DNA from: Petrosia ficiformis
Lineage: Eukaryota > Porifera > Demospongiae > Haplosclerida > Petrosiidae
Assembly: GCA_947044365.1 (NCBI GenBank)
Contig: OX345637.1
Coordinates: forward strand, 15,904,916 to 15,968,915
Length of the DNA: 64,000 nt
Reading direction: 5' to 3'
Shown: piece by piece, positions 34,074 to 47,900 of the stretch
Numbering within the stretch: position 1 is the stretch's first letter
Layout: the number at the start of each line of letters is the position of its first letter
The notes under the pieces: model-generated
Database searches by the model: none
Told to the model about the DNA's origin: nothing
What the model saw: the letters and a program-made list of their open reading frames with translations, nothing else
Made by a program: the position numbers and the translations under genes

Positions 34074-37000
34074 ATGGCTGATACTGTGGGTGATGAAACA
34101 CTTGGTGTGAAATCCTATTCGTCATCTCCATCTCCATCAGCTTCCAGCATTATATTAGATACAGATATTAGTGATTTAGAAGAGAGAGATGATTTTAAAG
34201 GTGTTACTATTGGAGTGTGTGCTATGAGTTGTAAGGTCGGTTATTTCTGATCTTCCAGTGATAAGATGGTAGATAGTAATAGTTGAGTATCTTCATATTC
34301 TACTTGTGGTTAGACAGGATTATAATAAACTATATATATATTATGCTCTAGTAGATTATTATTGATTATTATGTTATGTAGAGTTCATCTCAACCAATGC
34401 ACAAGATATTATATAGGATTGCAGCTAATGATGCTGTTAGAGTGGTTCTGTTTACTGAAGACACTATTATTTATAAACCTATTCAATATTGGCCTCCTTG
34501 TGATGCTTTTATAGCATTTTATTCAAAGGTAACCACGATGATAGATTAATATATATATATATTATCGCACAGATACCGGGAAATATTACAAGTTGGATAC
34601 AGCATTGCCACGAGTCTGAAGGACAAGTGGCACGCTGTATCCAACGAGTAATTTTTCCCGGGTATCTGTGTGATAATAAATTTATCAAATCATGTTTGTT
34701 TTTGCTTAGCAATACTTTATTATTCAAACTATCATGATAAAGATGGTCATCTTGAAGCATTTACAAGTTAAATCCCAAACCAGTAGCTCTCTCGGGCAAC
34801 CTCCAACTCTAAAAGAGATTTTCAGCACTGAACATACATGTATAAAAACCTCTCTATTTTCACATTTTATCATACACAAAACTTACCTCGTTCAGAATGT
34901 TATCACAACTCATGTTTACTAACTTCACCATCGCCAAAACTGAAGAAATTAGAGAGTAATCTCTATCTACACAATTTTTACTTAGCAACATGTGACATGC
35001 TGTAAAATAAAACTTCCGGTCACACAAGTCCAGTACAATACAGTAAAATATTATCATAGTGCGTAATTTAAATGTCTAATTGAAAATGTATGGGATTCGT
35101 TGTTTCTATGGTAAACATTGTTTGATAAATTATTTTATTATAATATAATTATTTACAGGGATATCCTCTAGATAAAGCTATAAACTATGTCGAGTTAAAA
35201 CGTCCCAAAGTGATCATTAATGATTTAGAAATGCAATATTCATTATTAGACAGGTAACAATATGTATTATGTATAATAGATCAGTTATAATTATACTATA
35301 TTCATTATTAGACAGGTAACATTATGTATTATGTATAATAGATCAGTTATAATTATACTATATTCATTATTAGACAGGTAACAATATGTATTATGTATAA
35401 TAGATCAGTTATAATTATACTATATTCATTATTAGACAGGTAACATTATGTATTATGTATAATAGATCAGTTATAATTATACTATATTCATTATTAGACA
35501 GGTAACATTATGTATTATGTATAATAGATCAGTTATAATTATACTATATTCATTATTAGACAGGTAACATTATGTATTATGTATAATACATCAGTTATAA
35601 TTATACTATATTCATTATTAGACAGGTAACATTATGTATTATGTATATACATCAGTTATAATTATACTATATTCATTATTAGACAGGTAACATTATGTAT
35701 TATGTATAATAGATCAGTTATAATTATACTATATTCATTATTAGACAGGTAACATTATGTATTATGTATAATAGATCAGTTATAATTATACTATATTCAT
35801 TATTATGTATAATAGATATATATTATTCATTAGTGTATATAGTCAACTAAACAAATGGATTTTTATACAGAGCTAAAGCTCTTAAGTGATTTGGAATCTC
35901 ACTTAGTTATAGGTTTTTTTTTCTTTTCACTGTTTGGAGCAGGGAAACCCTGGTTCAAATCCCTCTTGGTTAATTTTTTTTTTCTTTTGTAACAACATGA
36001 ATATATAGGCATTGGAGCTCAAAGTCTTTTCGTAGCACAATTTACTATTTCATACTCAATTACTAATGTATTCACCTTCAGGCTTGCCCACATAATGATT
36101 TACTGTAGTGCTGTCTTGTTAACTTATTATTAACCTTCACCTGCATAGGTGAAGCGAAGGGTTACTGTAATCGTTTTGTCTGTCTGTTGACAAAATTCCA
36201 GTGACCTATGAACATTACCACACACTACCAGCAGACTTCAAATCATACAAGGATCAAAAGTAACAACAGGCTTTTGCTAAAACCTTTCTGTTTTAAAGTT
36301 ATGACAATTTTTGTAACTCACGGTCGCCATTTCACAACTTTCAGAAGACATCTGGTAGCAAAAGAGTTCAATGAAGCAGCTCATCTTGCTTGAAGCTTAT
36401 CGCTGTCAAACCACAATTGAAGTAGTGGTTGCTACAACTTCGAGCTGGTTCTAAGCTTTCTTTCAGCCATGACTGTCAATTTCTAGCTCCACCCTTTTCA
36501 TTTCGTCCACGTGATTGAAGCCACAAAACTGTTTTCTAATTTCAAGTCTGGATTTTAACACTGCACTTCTTATACTAGTAGGACTTGGAGTGTATATCGT
36601 AATGCACACACACACACACAAATATAATATAATCTTAGTATAATAATTGTAATAATTATTATTACAGGGAAATATTATCATCTTGTCAGTAATTGAATCG
36701 TATTTGTTTCCCAAATCACACTTGTAGTGAGGGTTCTGCACTGTGAGTGGATTCATTATTATAGTTGTGATAGTGTGTTACCAAGAGTGTAGAAATAACA
36801 AGCTTATTCCAGACATTTTGACCTATTTTCATCACTCTTGTCCTGCTCCCCATATACTTTGTATACAGTTCAGTTTCAATTTACTGGACATTCACTCCAG
36901 AATGACTTTCATGTGCACACACCACTGTGTGTTAAGTACTTGATACAATGAAAACATGTACAGTAACTCCTCCCTCACTAATATAAACATTACACTTCAT

Positions 37001-38767
37001 GTGATTGTGTTAGACATTATCTCAATATAAGTGTATCACTGTGGAAATGTTTCAATTTACTATTTTTACTGTCCTATAAATATAGCAAGTGATAATAGTC
37101 CTGCACACATTATTAGATGTAATATATAAGTTTGTTGTAGGTTTATCGTAGGTTTATCGTAGGTTTATCGTTAGATCCACAGAGCTATATTCCTATGTTA
37201 GAACCCCAGAGCTATATTCCTATGTGTGTTCCTTTATAATTATTATTTTATAAACTTTTATTATTTTTTATCAGACGAAAGGTTTATAAAATATTAGAGG
37301 AGAACGGGATAGATGTTCCAGCACACGTTGTATTGGAAAGATCAAGTCCTAATGATCATCCTGTTACCGAACTTGATGATACTATAGAGGTCAAAGGTCA
37401 TGTTTTAAACAAACCATTTGTGGAGAAACCAATCTCTGGAGAAGACCATTCAATATACATGTATTTCCCATCTGATTATGGAGGTGGATCTCAGAGACTA
37501 TTTAGAAAGGTAATAACTAATAATGTATTCATAGCTTTTAGATAAGCCACACCTTCTGAACATGTGCATATCGCATTGGCTCAAAGAATACATTTTCGAA
37601 TATACACCTTGCACTATATAGGTTTATATTGAAAAGATAAACCTACACGCCCCATTGAAAATGTATGGACTATGAATCCAATATATACATGTATATGTAT
37701 AAATTATCAGGTGCTGGATCGATCCAGTTATTTCTCTAAAGAAAGTAATATTCGTAAAGAAGGATCTTTTATTTATGAAGAGTTTTTGGCTACTGATGGA
37801 TCAGATGTTAAGGTTGATGTGACAAGTCATGTGACTAATGAATATTATCATGTGATTTAGGTATACACTGTTGGACCTGACTATGCACACGCAGAAGCAA
37901 GAAAATCTCCAGTAAGTATTGAATTGATATGTGATCATTATATGAAAGCACACTCGGATATTTATATTTAGTCATTTTTAAAAAGCATGAGTTTTAAAAT
38001 AACAAGTATTTGTAATACAATGAAAGTGTATTTCAAAAAGCTACAAATACTTGATAAATAATATGTCCTTTCATACATTAGTACATTATCACATACACTA
38101 TCACATAGATGTCAAGTACATTATCACATAGATGTCAAGTACATTATCACATAGATGTCAAGTACATTATCACATAGATATCAAGTACATTATCACATAG
38201 ATATCAAGTACATTATCACATAGATATCAAGTACATTATCACATAGATATCAAGTACATTATCACATAGATATCAAGTACATTATCACATAGATGTTAAG
38301 TACATTATCACATACATGTTAAGTATATTATCACTTTTAATGTACATTCTTTATTAAGTACAGGAACTTTAATTTAGACTCAGTGATAAATACGTATTTT
38401 GAGTTTTATTTGAAATACTTAAAAAGTATATTCCGAAAAAGAAAGTGATGTTTTTTTGTATTTTCATTTGAAATACTATTTGACCCCACCCATCCAGTCT
38501 GGATGAGAGAAATGTGTACTTCTACAATAAAATATTTACATGCTACATGCTACATGGTATATTAGGCAATTTTTAATGAAGTAACTAAATTTGATATCCA
38601 GGAAGATTATAATTATATATATAATTAAATGTTATAATTATATGTAATATTGACTCTGGTTTCTCAATCTCTCAGTTCAGTTACAATGGACCTGTAATTT
38701 AAAAGTAACAATATCTTACTAATTAAAAGGGGCTTGGTGTTAGTTAATAACACTACTGTATATATAT

Positions 38768-38806
<39 letters not shown>

Positions 38807-41800
38807 CATATAGGCTCTGGATGGTAGAGTTGAAAGAGATGATCATGGGAAAGAGAAAAGATATCCAGTCATTCTAACTGCTAAAGAGAAGTTAATAGCT
38901 AGAACTGTATCACTGGCTTTCAAGGTTAGTAATACATACCTCATTATCTATAATATAATTTCATGTACTATATACACATGTAATAGCAAACTGTTTGTGG
39001 ATTTGATATGTTGAGAGCAAATGGAAAGAGTTATGTTTGTGATGTAAATGGATTCAGCTTTGTAAAATCCTCTGAGAAATATTATGATGATTGTGCTCAA
39101 ATATTATTGTAAGTACATACACACATCTATTATACTAATATGAGATTATCTGGTAATAGGGAGATGATATTATCAACTGTTGCTCCACAATATATCCCTT
39201 CTGTTGCACCTTCAGTGGAATATTTAGCTCCTCAGGTTCCTGTTCCTATTCCTCCAGCTACCACTCAGAGCATGTTAGTAGTGTGTCATGTGACTAGTGT
39301 ATTGTTTCACTGTATTGTGTCATGTGATTAGAGTATCATTTCATTATTGAGTCATGTGACTGGTGTATCGTTTTTGTTGTATTGTGTCATGTATCAGTAT
39401 TGTCATGTGACTATCATAATCATTCAGGATGGAATTAAGATGTGTAATTGCTGTAATTCGTCATGGTGATAGAACTCCCAAGCAAAAAATGAAAATGATA
39501 GTGAAACATCCAGAATTTTTTGATCTCTTTGAAGAACTTGGTGGTTATGTTAAAGGCACTTTAAAAATTAAGAAACCAAAATACCTACAGGTATTATAAT
39601 TATATTAGTCTCAACTGTTGCTATGGTGATATCATTTTTATAGAAAGTGTTGGATATTGCTCGTAAATTGCTAGAGAAAGACGGAGATTATGAATATCAT
39701 AAAATGTTACAACTTAAAAATGTCCTCGAAATGTAAGTTAGTGCATGTTGTGTCAGTATACTTGAATTTCATAGTGGACAGGAATATCCTGTCAATTTCA
39801 TAGTATACAGGAATATCCTGTCAATTTCATAGTATACAGGAATATCCTGTCAGTATCATACATGTTGTATACAGGAGTATCCTGTCAGTTTCATAGTGTA
39901 CAAGAATATCCTGTCAGTTTCACTACTGGATATCACGTGTTATTTGTTTCAGGTACGGACATTTCTCAGGAATTAATCGTAAAGTTCAGTTCAGATTAAT
40001 AGATCGTAGTATGGATGGTACTGTATTTTCAAGTGAGTTGTTTGATAATTGTAATAATATTATTATATTATACTATACTGAATATAGAGCCAGTATTATT
40101 ATTAATATTGAAATGGGGAGGAGAGTTAACTCCAGCAGGAGAGGTTCATGCTGAAGAGTTAGGTAAAGCATTTCGTTGTATGTATCCCGGAGGAGAAGGG
40201 GAATATTCATCATTACCCGGATCAGGATTCCTTAGACTACACAGTACATATAGACATGACCTCAAAGTTAGTATCGTAATCATGATTTTTCATATTCACA
40301 TGACTTGCATTTACATGTATCACATGACTCGTCACATGATAGGTATATGCTTCTGATGAAGGAAGAGTTCAATTGACAGCAGCTGCATTTACTAAAGGAT
40401 TACTTGATCTTGAAGGTGGTATAGCTTCCATTTTAGTCCATCTTGTAAAGAGAGATCAAAATGCTACTAATATGTTGGATACATCAACTGATGCTACTGT
40501 AGCTTTACAGAAGTACGTATATATTAATATTGTATTGATAATAATTATAATTTGATTTAGAGTTAAACGGAAATTACATAAATATATGCAAAGTCAAGAA
40601 GCTTTTACTAAAGATCATGTTCAGCAGGTAATTAAATAATATAATGTAATTATTATATTCATTATTATTATAATTATTTAGTTGGCACCAACTCAATCTC
40701 CATCATTACTTAGTGCTATGGAGTGTGTTAATAATCCTCATGATGCTTGTGAGGCTCTACACAAGAAGGTGTGTGATCTGGTTGAAGACCTACAGGCCAT
40801 AGCTGAGAGAAATCCAAATGGTAATAATACAGTAATAATGTGTATTAATTAATATTTTTATATTTCATAGCATCACTGTATCAAAAGGAATCACTACACA
40901 TGATGATAGGTAGATGGAGTAAACTGAGGAAAGATTTTAAACTGAAAAATGAAACGTTTGATATTAGCAAAATACCAGATATTTATGATTGTATAAAATA
41001 TGATCTTCAACACAACAGGTAATATAACATGTTCACTTCAGAAACATACTCATATCTTCAGAAACATAATTATTCATAATGAATGTGAACTGACATGATA
41101 AAGTTAATATTGTTATTATTATACATACAGTACTTTAGGACTAAAGGAAGGATTACCTCTATATAAATCTGCTATGTATCTAGCAGATATAGTTATTCCA
41201 CAAGTAAGTGACATCCATTAGCACATGTTGTAATGTTACTCAAGCTCTTTGTTCATTAAGGAATATGGAATATCCACATGTGAAAAATTAGATATTAGTA
41301 AAAAAATATGTACTTCACTTCTACGAAAAATCAAAGCTGATTTCAGACACACATTTTCTGATTCTGATTTCCTCCATAGACTGGATCCAGAGTATGGTTA
41401 TTAAAATTATAATATTTAATATTTATTAATTATATATAGAAAGTCTCATGGTGTTATAAGCCCTAAAAGAAGTGTTCGTACACGTCTATATTTCACAAGT
41501 GAATCTCACATACATTCTTTAGTGAATGTTCTTAAATATGGATCACTAATGAAGGTATGTACATGTAGATTACTGTAATATGCGTATGGGAATGAGGATA
41601 TAACCCTAGTACAGTCATCTGGGAATGAGGATATAACCCTAGTACAGTCATTTGGGAATTAGGATATAACCCTAGTATAGACTCATCTGGTAATGGGGAT
41701 ATATAGACTCATCTGGGAATGAGGATATAACCTAGTATAAACTCATCTGGGAATGAGGATATAACCCTAGTACAGTCATCTGGGAATGAGGATATAACCC

Positions 41801-44014
41801 TAGTACAGTCATCTGGTAATGAGGATATAACCCTAGTATAGACTCATCTGGGAATGAGGATACAACCCTAGTACAGTCATCTGGTAATGAGGATATAACC
41901 CTAGTACAGTCATCTGGGAATGAGGATACAACCCTAGTACAGTCATCTGGTAATGAGGATATAACCCTAGTACAGTCATCTGGGAATGAGGATATAACCC
42001 TAGTACAGTCATCTGGGAATGAGGATATAACCCTAGTACAGTCATCTGGGAATGAGGATATAACCCTAGTACAGTCATCTGGTAATGAGGATATAACCCT
42101 AGTATAGACTCATCTGGGAATGCCATTTTTCAGCTGATCTAGGAATGAGGATGCAACCAAACCATCATTTTTTCACTGAGTATTACATGTATATTAGTTT
42201 GATGACCTATAGATGATAAAGTAGAAATGTCACTTGTTATATATTATATTTTATTTAGGATGTTGTGACGGACAATGCTAGCAAATTGAATGATGAGAAA
42301 TTCCAATCTTATCCCGAATGGAATTATTTAACTCAGCTTGTTTTCATGGTATTTGAAGATGTTTCTCGTCCACCTGATGAGCAATATATAGTACAAGTAC
42401 ATATTAGTCCTGGAGTTAAGTCAAGAGATATGCTGTTAATGAGAGGAGAAAATAAGCTAGTTAGACAATCTTCTGATGATCTTACAGAGTCACCTGTCAC
42501 AATTAAACCACATAGTACTAGATTACGTAGACGCTCTGGTCCTGTTATGTCAACATCTACTAATATCCACAATAAACCAAAAAGGAAGGTCTCTGAATAT
42601 GAATCAACATCTTCATCATGTTCATCACATCCACCTTTACAAAGACGTCGATCATTTGGTCCAACTTCAAATATTCCACAGTCTGACGATACTCCAGTGG
42701 AAAGTTGTGATATATTATCTTCTTCATCCAATATTAATATACAGCACACATCTGAAATATTAGATGACAGAACTTCATGTTCTGATAGTGAAATTACATC
42801 TGATAGTTTTACTGATAATCTGCCTTCGATTAAGAAAGAAGGTAAATATATAATATAATAATATATTATTATAAATTATTATACACATTGCATACAACAA
42901 ACATGGGGCAAGCATTTAATGAAATGCTGGAAACCCTTTAAAAAGTAATTAAGCATTAGGACATGCTTCTATGGAAATAGTTGAAGCACTAAAACAACTA
43001 ATTCATGTACTTTGAAAACTGCTTTAAGAATAAGCACTTTTTGATAAAAACTTCTCTTCACCTTACCACTAAGTCAATCTTTTTTTTTTAATTATCATTA
43101 CATTGTATGAACATTAGTTTATAAAAAGTAGCGTCTGCAGGTTTGCACCTTTTGAGCCAAGCCTAACATCTTTCCTGTTATATTGAAGAAGTAGCTCAAA
43201 TGTATCAAGTATACAAAAGACTTGTATTCTTTATGCTTGGAACAGGATATTTTAAAACACTAATGTTAATAATGTTATAAAATGCTTAAGTACAAGCACA
43301 AATGCTTGAACATGATAGATGCACCTCCAAGCATTCCAAAAGCTGCTTACAAACACAAGTACTTGAGTACTTGGCTACTAGTCCCTTTATATACTAAAGT
43401 GTTCTCTGCTTACAAACACAAGTACTTGAGTACCTGGCTACTAGTCCCTTTATATACTAAAGTGTTCTCTGCTTACAAACACAAGTACTTGAGTACCTGG
43501 CTACTAGTCCCTTTATATAGTAAAGTGTTCTCTGCTTATAAACACAAGTACTTGAGTACTTGGCTACTAGTCCCTTTATATAGTAAAGTGTTCTCTGCTT
43601 ACAAACACAAGTACTTGAGTACTTGGCTACTAGTCCCTTTATATAGTAAAGTGTTCTCTGCGTAATGTTTTAAGCAAAGGGCACAATATACATGTAAGAT
43701 ACCCCTTCCTATATTACATACACCATTAAAATATTTACTATATATAGTAGTGTACATCATGAATTTTAGTAAGGACATATTGAATTGTTAAAAGTGTTTA
43801 TATAGTTCACTTGAAAAATGGAGGGAACACTACTCAATATTAATTGTTGATATATATATTTTTAATCTATTTAGATCACCATAGTTTAGTATCAATAGTT
43901 GAACCATTGATACATTTGTGTTCAGTACCACTCAACAATATGGAAACATTTCTAAATCAATTGTGCGATGATGAAATCTCTCCATTAAATATGTCACTTG
44001 AAACAAATGTGTAA
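34074..44014 (+). CDS. PPIP5K: PPIP5K inositol pyrophosphate synthase (VIP1 type)
   Basis: Bifunctional enzyme that makes 1-PP-IP5/IP8 with its kinase domain and hydrolyses them with its histidine-phosphatase-like domain. Exons: 34074-34235, 34382-34528, 35159-35253, 37275-37509, 37711-37812, 37861-37911, 38814-38924, 38987-39108, 39160-39273, 39428-39590, 39644-39732, 39953-40032, 40088-40266, 40343-40512, 40561-40627, 40682-40820, 40871-41018, 41131-41203, 41261-41391, 41440-41554, 42259-42841, 43875-44014; 1071 residues. The RimK/ATP-grasp kinase half shows [36 protein letters not shown] and [13 protein letters not shown]. The phosphatase half starts at [18 protein letters not shown] (R391-H392-G393) and holds [20 protein letters not shown]. 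The tail encoded by the 42259 exon is Ser-rich and probably disordered; it is shorter than in vertebrates. The start lies 81 bp past the TOMM70 stop. Confidence 0.93.
34562..34676. mobile_element. 115-bp foldback MITE in PPIP5K intron
   Basis: Arms ttatcgcacagataccggga and its complement ending tgtgtgataa at 34676 enclose a short centre (ccacgagtctgaaggacaagtgg). The full length is close to a single hairpin. Confidence 0.75.
35238..35815. repeat. 62-bp minisatellite containing an exon end and its 5' splice site
   Basis: The first unit begins inside the PPIP5K exon ending at 35253. Each unit repeats ttcattattagacag/gtaac exactly, that is the last 15 coding bases plus the donor. About ten donors identical to the functional one follow each other within 580 bp. 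Unit remainder: attatgtattatgtataata and gatcagttataattatacta. Confidence 0.95.
36140..36480. repeat. Dispersed repeat, inverted relative to 47440-47720
   Basis: Segments such as acttcaaatcatacaaggat, ggcttttgctaaaaccttt, agttatgacaatttttgtaa and gtagtggttgctacaa recur in inverse orientation at 47460-47715. It lies in a PPIP5K intron. No coding capacity was recognised. Confidence 0.75.
38098..38330. repeat. 23-bp minisatellite, PPIP5K intron
   Basis: About ten units of acattatcacatagatatca + agt, with gatgtc, gatatc and catgtt variants. Confidence 0.9.
39765..39940. repeat. 27-bp minisatellite, PPIP5K intron
   Basis: About five units of tttcatagtgtacaggaata + tcctgtca. The ggaatatcc core is palindromic. 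It ends just before the acceptor at 39952. Confidence 0.85.
41580..42120. repeat. 33-bp minisatellite, PPIP5K intron
   Basis: About 16 units of gtacagtcatctgggaatga + ggatataacccta with ggg/ggt and cagt/tagact variants. The minus-strand frame 41833-42126 is open only because the period is a multiple of three. Confidence 0.92.
43350..43662. repeat. 63-bp minisatellite, five units, PPIP5K intron
   Basis: Unit gcttacaaacacaagtactt + gagtacttggctactagtcc + ctttatatagtaaagtgttctct. The period of 63 keeps the frame 43282-43665 open, but there is no exon signal. Confidence 0.92.
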
Positions 44015-44925
44015 TCAGTTTATAATAACTAGTTTTATAATACTATTTTCTTCTGAACAATGAAAACTCATTTTGTAAATACACACCAAGCAATTATTTA
44101 ATAATTATGCACATTGTTATTTGTCACACATATATACATATATTATATATATAATTATATATATATAATGTATAATTATATATAATGGATATATACATAG
44201 ATGTTTCTGATTAAAGTTTAGGATGGAATATTATATTAGTGTAATGAATTCTATTATAATTATATTAATCAATACCACATGTACATGTATATACTGTCTG
44301 CTGGTCTTTCATTTATCTGTAAATCTTCAACCAATTAGATATGATCGTGCAAATGATAACTGTGTTTAATAGGTCATCATATGGGCTCTGGTATTCACTA
44401 TCTCTACAAAAAATACTTATTAATTTATCTCGGAATGCTGCGAAGCACATTCTTACAAACTTAGGGAATGTGGTGATTTCATGTTTCATGTCAGAAATTC
44501 TCCGTCCTGGTATAGTGAGAAACCCATCAAACCCTTATCTATTGTATCATAAATTTGTATTATTATATCTCTATATATAATATTATCATGTTTTTTTATT
44601 GTTATATTATATTATATACATTTTGCCTTCCCAAGACCCATGATTGATGGGGATCTTCAGTTCTAGTCTTATAATAATAATTATTATAACTTGTTGTAAG
44701 TATGTATGTATTTGCATAATCATGTCTACACACTTATGCTTTCTTTAAAAACAAAAGAATGGTATTTCGTGTCTATATCCATAAAATGAGTTAAACCTCC
44801 TAAGATACATGATGCGCGAAAGCAAGGTTTGCGCATGCGCACTTAGATGGTCTGTTCCTCGTGTTTCTTTTTGCACCACGAGGCCGACGGTATAACTTGA
44901 AGTGGAAGTAGAGCAGTGTAAGAAA
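44015..44925. other. Intergenic: PPIP5K 3' flank and nucleolin promoter
   Basis: AT-rich with an AT block near 44130-44190. The open frame 44341-44580 shows no recognised domain. The last 120 bp are less AT-rich and contain the NRF1-type site. Confidence 0.55.
44830..44841. promoter_or_regulatory. NRF1-type palindrome TGCGCATGCGCA
   Basis: Perfect consensus match 84 bp upstream of the nucleolin ATG, a usual place for this site in housekeeping promoters. Confidence 0.7.
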
Positions 44926-47900
44926 ATGGGTAAAAACAAGAAAGCTAAGAAGGTATATGAATATATATTTAATAAAATAATGTTAAAATTGTTTTTATAT
45001 TAAATAATAGACCGAAAAAGAGGAAAAATCCATCAAGAAAACGGTAGTTGTTGAAGATGATCCTGAACTAAATCTTACTGAAGTTAAAGAAAAAAAGAAG
45101 GTATAATAATTTGTTACATCAAACTTTACTTGATCCTTTGCAGATAATGTGTCTACAGTCCTGGTAGTGATACTAGACAATTAGAGTCCCAGCTAATGGT
45201 CATGTGATCATTGATCCTGGTAGTGATACTAGACAATTAGAGTCCCAGCTAATGGTCATGTGATCATTGATCCTAGTAGTGATACTAGACTGTTAGAGTC
45301 CCAGCTAATGGTCATGTGATCATTAATCCTAGCTCATAGATTGTAGAGTGGATGTTATTAGCTGTGAAGTGATGGGTTGTTGTAGATTAGTTTGACCCAC
45401 TGTTGACATAACTCTAATCTGGTCCCCTAGGACTACTTTATAATAACAATGTGTACTGAATATTCTAACATAATTAATTTAAAGAAAGAACTTGTAAAAC
45501 AAATGGTAAATGATTTGAAAGTGTTTACTTGGAAAATGCTCATTAGAATATAAACTATATATATTTGCTAAACTAAAACAAATTGTCCATTGAGCTCTCA
45601 AACTTATGATTATGTTCATGAGAGAGCATAAAGGTCAGGCAACATTTCACACAGCAAAGGAATAGTTTAATTATGTTTGTTTGGTTTTGAAATATGTTTA
45701 TTTCCTCATTTATATTTCAAATTATGTTGTTTTAAAAATAAATTATAGAATTTGAAAACTGAAGATTCTGATGATGAAAGTGAGCAAGAACAAACTTTAC
45801 CACCACCAAAGAAAAAATCAAAGAAAAGTACATATATACATGTATATATATATATATATATCATAAATAAGTTATATTAATAATTAACACATACCCTAAA
45901 TAAATAGTTAATTAACATACCCTAAATAAAGTTAATAGTTAATTAACGCATACCCTAAATAAATAGTTAATTAACACGTACCCTAAATAAATACTTAATT
46001 TAGAGTTGAGCTTCCAATTTTGTTTTAGATAAAAAACACAAGAAACAGGATTCTGAGGAAGACAGTGATAATGAAGAAGTCTCGATTCCTAAGAAATCTA
46101 AGAAAGGTATCTTACTAATCCAATGTTGTTATATGGTACAGTACCCATCAATAAACATGTACATTGAATAATAATATAATGTTGTTATATGGTACAATAG
46201 CTAACTAGCTATCAATAAACATGTACATTGAATAATAATATAATGTTGTTATATGGTACAGTACCATCAATAAACATGTACATTGAATAATAATATAATG
46301 TTGTTATATGGTACAATAGCTAACTAGCTATCAATAAACATGTACATTGAATAATAATATAATGTTGTTATATGGTACAGTACCATCAATAAACATGTAC
46401 ATTGAATAATAATATAATGTTGTTATATGGTACAATAGCTAACTAGCTATCAATAAACATGTACATTGAATAATAATATAATGTTGTTATATGGTACAGT
46501 ACCATCAATAAACATGTACATTGAATAATAATATAATGTTGTTATATGGTACAGTACCCATCAATAAACATGTACATTGAATAATAATACAATGTTATAT
46601 GGTACAGTACCCATCAATATAAAGTTCCTGTTATACATGTATATATGTACACACATACGTTACTCATAGATTTATGCTATATGCCAGACTTTTGTGTGTA
46701 AATGCTTGCCTTGCTGCTTTCCTGAAACATGAACAATTATTTTTGTAACTATGGATAGTTTGGATACCTTATAAGCTCTCCTATCCAATGAAGTACATAT
46801 GTAAGTTAGAAGCCTCAGTTGTTTGAAATGTGAACGTTATATAGGAAAGGTGTTTACCAAAATGTAGGCATCGCCCAGATACAACTAAACTTTCAGACAC
46901 TCCTCATCTTGGTGTTTTCCTACACCGAATAATCAATTGCTTTATGACAACTCTTTCTAGTAAAGTATGTTAGAATCTTTGATTGTTTAAGGTCTGAGAG
47001 TTATAAAGCTGACAAAAGTTGCTTGTAAACGCCCCGCCCACAGAACTAAATAAATTTGTAGGTTGTACGTACATGTATGTACTACTCACAAATTATTATA
47101 ACACAGAGGGCACCTTTTATTGAGGGCTACTGTATAGTAATTGTATTGTCACTAACAGTAATTAATTGTGAAGTCAAATAGTACACTATTAATTATAGAA
47201 TCAATTAGTCGTACTTTAAAACTACTTTTCAACATTCCAAATATATTTTTACAGGTAAGAGAAAGAAGAAACAGGAAGATCATTCAGATGATAGTGAGGA
47301 TGAAATGGCTCCTCCTTCTAAAAAGTCTAAGAAAAGTACATCAATAAATCTACTCTCCATTGACTTCGGGTTTCAAAAAGGGTGGGAGAAATCCTCCCTT
47401 CCCCTGTATCAATGCAAATATAACAAGCGCTAGAAATAGGCGGAACTAGAAAGTAATTTTCATGGAGAATGGTTGGAGCTAGTGCTCAATTTTGTAGCAA
47501 CCACTATCCCAACTCTGTTTGCTTTGATGTGGTTCTTTGCTAGCGATAACCATGATACAGGAGTAGTTATGTTTGGATGTGCCCAGATATCTCCAAGAGT
47601 CTTCTCAAGTCTGGAAACAGTAACCGTGAGTTATAAAAATTGTGATAACTTTATAACCAAAGGGTTTTAGCAAAAGCCTCTTGATCCTTGTATAATTTGA
47701 AGTCTAGCAGTAGCTCGTCGGAGCCACCAATGTTTGTAGTTTTCCCAAAATTTTGCGAGCACACATAGACACACAATAGGATTACCATACCCTTCTTCCT
47801 TTGCTCTGCGGCAAAGATAATTGTATAATTATAGCTCAGTGCATCTCTTAAAAACCTTTGTAACAACCATAGGCCTGCCCTCGCTATAATACATGTAGTG

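Noticed and set aside
41833..42126. Repetitive 97-residue frame ([11 protein letters not shown] repeats)
   Set aside because: Period of 33 bp keeps the frame open; the array is within a PPIP5K intron.
42333..42749. Minus-strand frame of 138 residues
   Set aside because: Shadow of the large PPIP5K exon 42259-42841.
43282..43665. 127-residue repetitive frame
   Set aside because: Five 63-bp repeat units in an intron; no splice signals join it to PPIP5K.
44341..44580. 79-residue frame between PPIP5K and nucleolin
   Set aside because: No domain, no splice or promoter support; composition like the flanking intergenic DNA.
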